Shown: piece after piece, positions 60,558-64,000 of the stretch
Layout: every line of letters starts with the position of its first letter
Numbering within the stretch: the first letter of the stretch is position 1
Assembly (NCBI RefSeq): GCF_008086115.1
Contig: NZ_VSIY01000003.1
Coordinates: forward strand, 124,001 to 188,000
Direction of reading: 5' to 3'
Origin: Maritimibacter fusiformis
Lineage (GTDB): Bacteria; Pseudomonadota; Alphaproteobacteria; Rhodobacterales; Rhodobacteraceae
Length of the DNA: 64,000 nucleotides
Made by a program: the position numbers and the translations under genes
Notes under the pieces: model-generated
Told to the model about the DNA's origin: nothing
The model's database searches: none
Seen by the model: the letters and a program-made list of their open reading frames with translations, nothing else

Positions 60558-61982
60558 TCAGTCGTCCTGCGGATGGCCCAGTTTGCGCACCGCGTCAACC
60601 ACGCGGCTGACGTATGAGCCTTTCGAGCCCTTCACCAGAACCACGTCGCCGGCATCGACCAGGTGGCGGATGCGGGGGATCAGGCCCTCGGCGGTTTCGG
60701 ACCACTGGCCCTGGGTTTCGGCGGGCAGCCTGGTCCAGAGCGCGCGCATGCGTGGCCCGACGCAATGCACCCGGTCGAGCGCGGCCAGCGCGGGCAGGTC
60801 GGCCAGGGCGGCGTGAAGCGCGGCCTCGTCCGGGCCAAGCTCCAGCATGTCGCCCAGCACCGCGATGCGCCGCCCCCGCGCGACGCGCCCGGCGTCGTTG
60901 ACCGGATGCGCGGCGGCCAGCACCTCGAGCGCGGCGGCCATCGAGGTCGGGTTGGCGTTGAAGGCATCGTCGATCAGGATCAGCGACAGGTCTTCGACCG
61001 GGTCGAGCCAGATCGCCTCGCGGGTGCCGCGCCCGGCGGGCGGTTGCCAGTCGCCCAGCGCGCGCGCGGCCAGCGTCACGTCGGCGCCCAGCGCACGCAC
61101 CGCGCCCAGCACGCCCAGCGCGTTCATCGCGAAATGCCGCCCGGCGGTGGCGAGGCGGACAAGCTGGACGACCTCGCCCAGCCGCATCCGCGCGCAGGTG
61201 GTGTCGTCCGACAGGTCCACCCGATCCAGGATCAGGTCGTTGCCGGGCGCGGCACCGAAGGTCGCGACACGCAAGCCCCGCGCGCTGGCCGCCCCGGTCA
61301 GGATCGGGGTGGTGTCGAGGTCGCCGGGCAGGATGGCAGTGCCGCCCAGCTCCAGCCCCTCGCAGATCGCGGCCTTTTCACGGGCGATGCCCTCGATCCC
61401 GTCGAAGGCCGCAAGATGCGCCGCCGCGATGGTGGTGATCAGCGCCACATGCGGGCGCACCAGGCGGGCCAGCGGTGCGATCTCGCCGGGGTGGTTCATG
61501 CCGATCTCGAGGACGGCGAAATCGGTGTCAACAGGCATCCGCGCCAGCGTCAGGGGCACGCCCCAGTGGTTGTTGTAGCTGGCCTCGGCGGCATGGACGC
61601 GGCCCTGTCCCCGCAGGGCGGTGCGCAGCATTTCCTTGGCCGAGGTCTTGCCGACCGAGCCGGTGATAGCCACCACCTGCGCGCGGCTTCGCGCCCGTCC
61701 GGCGGCGCCAAGGCGGCTGAGCGCGGCCAGCACGTCGTCGACCAGCAGAAGCGGTGCGTCGTCGGCAACACCCTCGGGAATGCGGCTGACCATCGCGGCG
61801 GCGGCGCCCGATGCCAGCGCCTGCGCCACGAAATCATGCCCGTCGCGCTGGTCGGACAGCGCCACGAACAGATCGCCGGGGCGGATCGTGCGGCTGTCGA
61901 TCGACACGCCCTGCGCGGCCCAGTCGCCGCGCGCCTGCCCGCCGGTGGCGCGGGCGGCGTCGGCGGCGGTCCAAAGGCTCAT
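60558..61982 (-). CDS. murF: UDP-N-acetylmuramoyl-tripeptide--D-alanyl-D-alanine ligase
   Basis: A 474-residue Mur ligase. The P-loop is [14 protein letters not shown] (about 103-116), [10 protein letters not shown] is the central-domain signature, and [13 protein letters not shown] the C-terminal family motif. It adds D-Ala-D-Ala to UDP-MurNAc-tripeptide. The ATG at 61982 overlaps the murE stop (ATGA), so the two ligases are coupled; a much longer open frame upstream runs antisense-like through murE and is not used. Confidence 0.96.
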   Translation of the reverse strand: MSLWTAADAARATGGQARGDWAAQGVSIDSRTIRPGDLFVALSDQRDGHDFVAQALASGAAAAMVSRIPEGVADDAPLLLVDDVLAALSRLGAAGRARSRAQVVAITGSVGKTSAKEMLRTALRGQGRVHAAEASYNNHWGVPLTLARMPVDTDFAVLEIGMNHPGEIAPLARLVRPHVALITTIAAAHLAAFDGIEGIAREKAAICEGLELGGTAILPGDLDTTPILTGAASARGLRVATFGAAPGNDLILDRVDLSDDTTCARMRLGEVVQLVRLATAGRHFAMNALGVLGAVRALGADVTLAARALGDWQPPAGRGTREAIWLDPVEDLSLILIDDAFNANPTSMAAALEVLAAAHPVNDAGRVARGRRIAVLGDMLELGPDEAALHAALADLPALAALDRVHCVGPRMRALWTRLPAETQGQWSETAEGLIPRIRHLVDAGDVVLVKGSKGSYVSRVVDAVRKLGHPQDD

Positions 61983-63475
61983 GCCAGCCGGCCTTCGAGC
62001 GCGGCCACCGCGACCGAGGCCTGTTCGGCATCGTCGAACGGCAGCACGTCGTCGCCGACGATCTGGCCGGTCTCGTGCCCCTTGCCCGCGATCAGGAGCG
62101 CGTCCCCCGCCCCCAGCATGTCGACGCCGCGCAGGATCGCCTCGGCGCGGTCGCCGACCTCGGTGGCTTCGGGGCAGCCGGACATCACCATGGCGCGAAT
62201 CGCGGCGGGGTCTTCGGAGCGCGGGTTGTCGTCGGTGACGATGACGATGTCTGCATGCTGTGCCGCCGCCTCGCCCATGCGGGCGCGCTTGGAGCGGTCG
62301 CGGTCGCCGCCAGCCCCGAACACCACCACGATCCGGCCCATCACATGCGGGCGAAGTGCGGCCAGCGCGGTGGCCAGCGCATCGGGGGTGTGGGCATAGT
62401 CGACGAACACCGCCGCGCCGTTCTCGCGGGTGGCGGCCCATTGCATCCGGCCCCGCACGGTATGAAGCTCGTCGAAGGTGGCGAACACGTCCTCGGGGGC
62501 CGAGCCGGCGGCGATCGCCAGCCCGGCGGCCATCAGCACGTTTTCGGCCTGAAAGCCGCCGATCAGGTTCAGCCGCGCCTGTTTGGGCTGGAACTGCCAG
62601 TGAAAGCGCAGTTCCTGCCCGGTGGCGCCGAAGCGGCGGTTGACGATGCGCAGCGTCGCGCGCTCGTCCTCGCCGACGGTGATGACCTCCTGCCCGCGCC
62701 CCTCGCACAGCCGCGCCAGCGCCCAGCCCTTGGCGTCGTCTATGTTGATCACCGCGATGCCATCCTCGGGCAGCACGCGGGTGAACAGCCCCGCCTTGGC
62801 GGCGAAGTAGTCGTCGAAGTTCTCGTGATAATCGAGGTGGTCCTGCGAGAAGTTGGTGAAGCCTGCGGCGGCCAGGCGCACCCCGTCCAGGCGCCGCTGG
62901 TCCAGCCCGTGCGAGGAGGCTTCCATCGCGGCGTGGGTCACGCCGTGGTCGGCCATCTCGGCCAGCATCTCGTGCAGGGTGATCGGCTCGGGCGTGGTGT
63001 GGGCCGAGGGCGCGGCGAAGGCGCCTTCGACGCCGGTGGTGCCGATGTTGACCGCAGGCAGGCCCAGCAGCGACCAGATCTGCCGGGTAAAGCTGGCCAC
63101 CGAGGTCTTGCCATTGGTGCCGGTGACGGCCACCATCACTTCGGGCTGCTTGCCGTAGAACAGCGCCGCCGCCCATGCCAGCGCCGCGCGCGGGTCTTCG
63201 GTGACGACCAGCACCGGGTCATGTTCGACGATCAGGTCATGCGCCAGGCGCAGCCCCTCGGGGTCGGTCAGGATCGCGCCCGCGCCCATGCGCAGGGCAT
63301 ACTGGATGAACTCGGCGCCGTGGATGCGGCTGCCGGGAAGGGCGGCGAACAGGTGGCCGGGGCGCACCTTGCGGCTGTCGACCGACAGGCCGGTGATGGC
63401 CGCCTCGCGCTTGCCCCGGGCGGACAGCCCAAGGGCGGCAAGGGTGGTGGTGTCAGCGCGCGCGGTCATAATCAT
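61979..63475 (-). CDS. murE: UDP-N-acetylmuramoyl-L-alanyl-D-glutamate--2,6-diaminopimelate ligase
   Basis: A 498-residue Mur ligase. P-loop GTNGKTS (about 116-122), YLADHIH-type carbamylated-Lys region, and DNPR (about 416-419), the motif that selects meso-diaminopimelate over lysine, so the peptidoglycan is DAP type. It overlaps murF by four bases and starts six bases after the ftsI stop. Confidence 0.97.
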   Translation of the reverse strand: MIMTARADTTTLAALGLSARGKREAAITGLSVDSRKVRPGHLFAALPGSRIHGAEFIQYALRMGAGAILTDPEGLRLAHDLIVEHDPVLVVTEDPRAALAWAAALFYGKQPEVMVAVTGTNGKTSVASFTRQIWSLLGLPAVNIGTTGVEGAFAAPSAHTTPEPITLHEMLAEMADHGVTHAAMEASSHGLDQRRLDGVRLAAAGFTNFSQDHLDYHENFDDYFAAKAGLFTRVLPEDGIAVINIDDAKGWALARLCEGRGQEVITVGEDERATLRIVNRRFGATGQELRFHWQFQPKQARLNLIGGFQAENVLMAAGLAIAAGSAPEDVFATFDELHTVRGRMQWAATRENGAAVFVDYAHTPDALATALAALRPHVMGRIVVVFGAGGDRDRSKRARMGEAAAQHADIVIVTDDNPRSEDPAAIRAMVMSGCPEATEVGDRAEAILRGVDMLGAGDALLIAGKGHETGQIVGDDVLPFDDAEQASVAVAALEGRLA

Positions 63476-63481
63476 CCCCGA

Positions 63482-64000
63482 TCAGTTCGAGGTGAGTGTT
63501 ACACCCGTTGGGGTCAGGGGTTCAATCTGCGGCTTGAGGCCCAGCAGCGGCGCCACCCGGCGGATCACCTCGGCGGCGACCGGCACCGCGGTCCAGCCGG
63601 CGGTGCGGCGCGGTTCGCGCCCCGAGGTCATCACCGGCTCGTCCAGCGTCAGCACCAGCACATAGCGCGGGTCGTCGGCGGGAAAGACGCTGGCGAAGGT
63701 GGCGATCACCTTGTCCTCGTAGTAGCCGCCGCCGCGTTCCTTGGGCTTGTCGGCGGTGCCGGTCTTGCCGCCGACCTCGTAGCCGGGCACCTCGCCGAAA
63801 CTCGCGGTGCCACGCGTCACCACCTGGCGCAGCATGTCGCGGGCAATTGCCGAGGTTTCGGGTGAAATGACGCGCGGGCCGCGCTGGATCGGGCCGTCGC
63901 GCACCAGCGTCGGCATCACCCGGGTGCCGCCGTTCACGATGGTGGCATAGGCGGCGGCCAGGTGCAGCGGGCTGGCCGACAGCCCGTGGCCATAGCTGAT
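63482..64000 (-). CDS. ftsI: Septal transpeptidase FtsI (PBP3), N-terminus outside window
   Basis: The last 172 residues of a class B PBP. The KTG box is GGKTGTADKP, preceded by ISYGHGLSASPLHLAAAYATIVNGG, a strongly conserved stretch of FtsI. The frame stays open to base 64000; the SxxK and SxN motifs lie outside. It crosslinks septal peptidoglycan with FtsW. First gene, within the window, of ftsI-murE-murF-mraY-murD. Confidence 0.95.
   Translation of the reverse strand: MSYGHGLSASPLHLAAAYATIVNGGTRVMPTLVRDGPIQRGPRVISPETSAIARDMLRQVVTRGTASFGEVPGYEVGGKTGTADKPKERGGGYYEDKVIATFASVFPADDPRYVLVLTLDEPVMTSGREPRRTAGWTAVPVAAEVIRRVAPLLGLKPQIEPLTPTGVTLTSN

Overview
The window reads as chromosomal DNA of a GC-rich alphaproteobacterium of the Rhodobacterales (Paracoccaceae/Roseobacter type). 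The main reasons are a complete, collinear RcGTA-like gene transfer agent cluster, a pyruvate dehydrogenase operon whose E1-beta carries its own lipoyl domain, meso-DAP type peptidoglycan genes, and aerobic cobaltochelatase genes cobS and cobT. Most of the window is core genome. I see no CRISPR array, insertion sequence, integrase or rRNA.

Layout. 1-5.2 kb: DUF2059-type protein (partial), tRNA-Ser(CGA), a small basic protein, a cold-shock protein, a P450 coupled to a membrane-bound GHSSG hydrolase, and a methyltransferase. 5.3-11.1 kb: PBP1A (mrcA) and RNase E (rne), both ending in visible terminators, with a 495-base leader before rne. 11.2-20.2 kb: ccdA, class I aldolase, a Leu/Glu-type dehydrogenase, an AidB-like acyl-CoA dehydrogenase, ftsB, and pdhA-pdhB-pdhC closed by a 12-bp terminator. 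20.2-22.1 kb: a DUF3365 haem protein, cysE, and a DksA/TraR-like protein facing cysE through interlocked promoters.

22.1-36.4 kb, minus strand: the GTA cluster. In transcription order it runs TerS, TerL, portal, prohead protease, capsid, adaptor, stopper, tail terminator, tail tube, two small chaperones, tape measure, distal tail, hub, NlpC/P60 peptidase, TIM-barrel baseplate protein and a small DUF7742-type protein. Most junctions are ATGA overlaps. Every frame is open, so the particle genes look intact. Before the first gene sit a good promoter, a 27-codon open frame overlapping the TerS start, and, inside that small frame, a terminator-like hairpin with seven U. This arrangement suggests a translation-controlled attenuator and is my main candidate for something new. 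36.7-40.0 kb, divergent: a giant Pro/Ala-rich membrane protein with PilM/GspL-like and PilP/GspC-like ends.

40-44 kb, minus: an EF-hand protein coupled to a voltage-gated-like K+ channel with a zinc ribbon, exported MsrB, a fasciclin protein, an RskA-type anti-sigma and an ECF sigma factor, plausibly an envelope oxidative-stress module. 44-50 kb: cobS, an FMN reductase, cobT, aminopeptidase P and a DUF427 protein. 50-58 kb: an unknown protein, a ClC channel, a GlcD/Dld-type FAD oxidase, a small membrane protein, an EamA transporter, a lipoprotein and an SDR epimerase. 57.9-64 kb, minus: division and cell-wall genes ftsI (partial), murE, murF, mraY, murD. Function calls rest on motifs read by eye; no database search was run.
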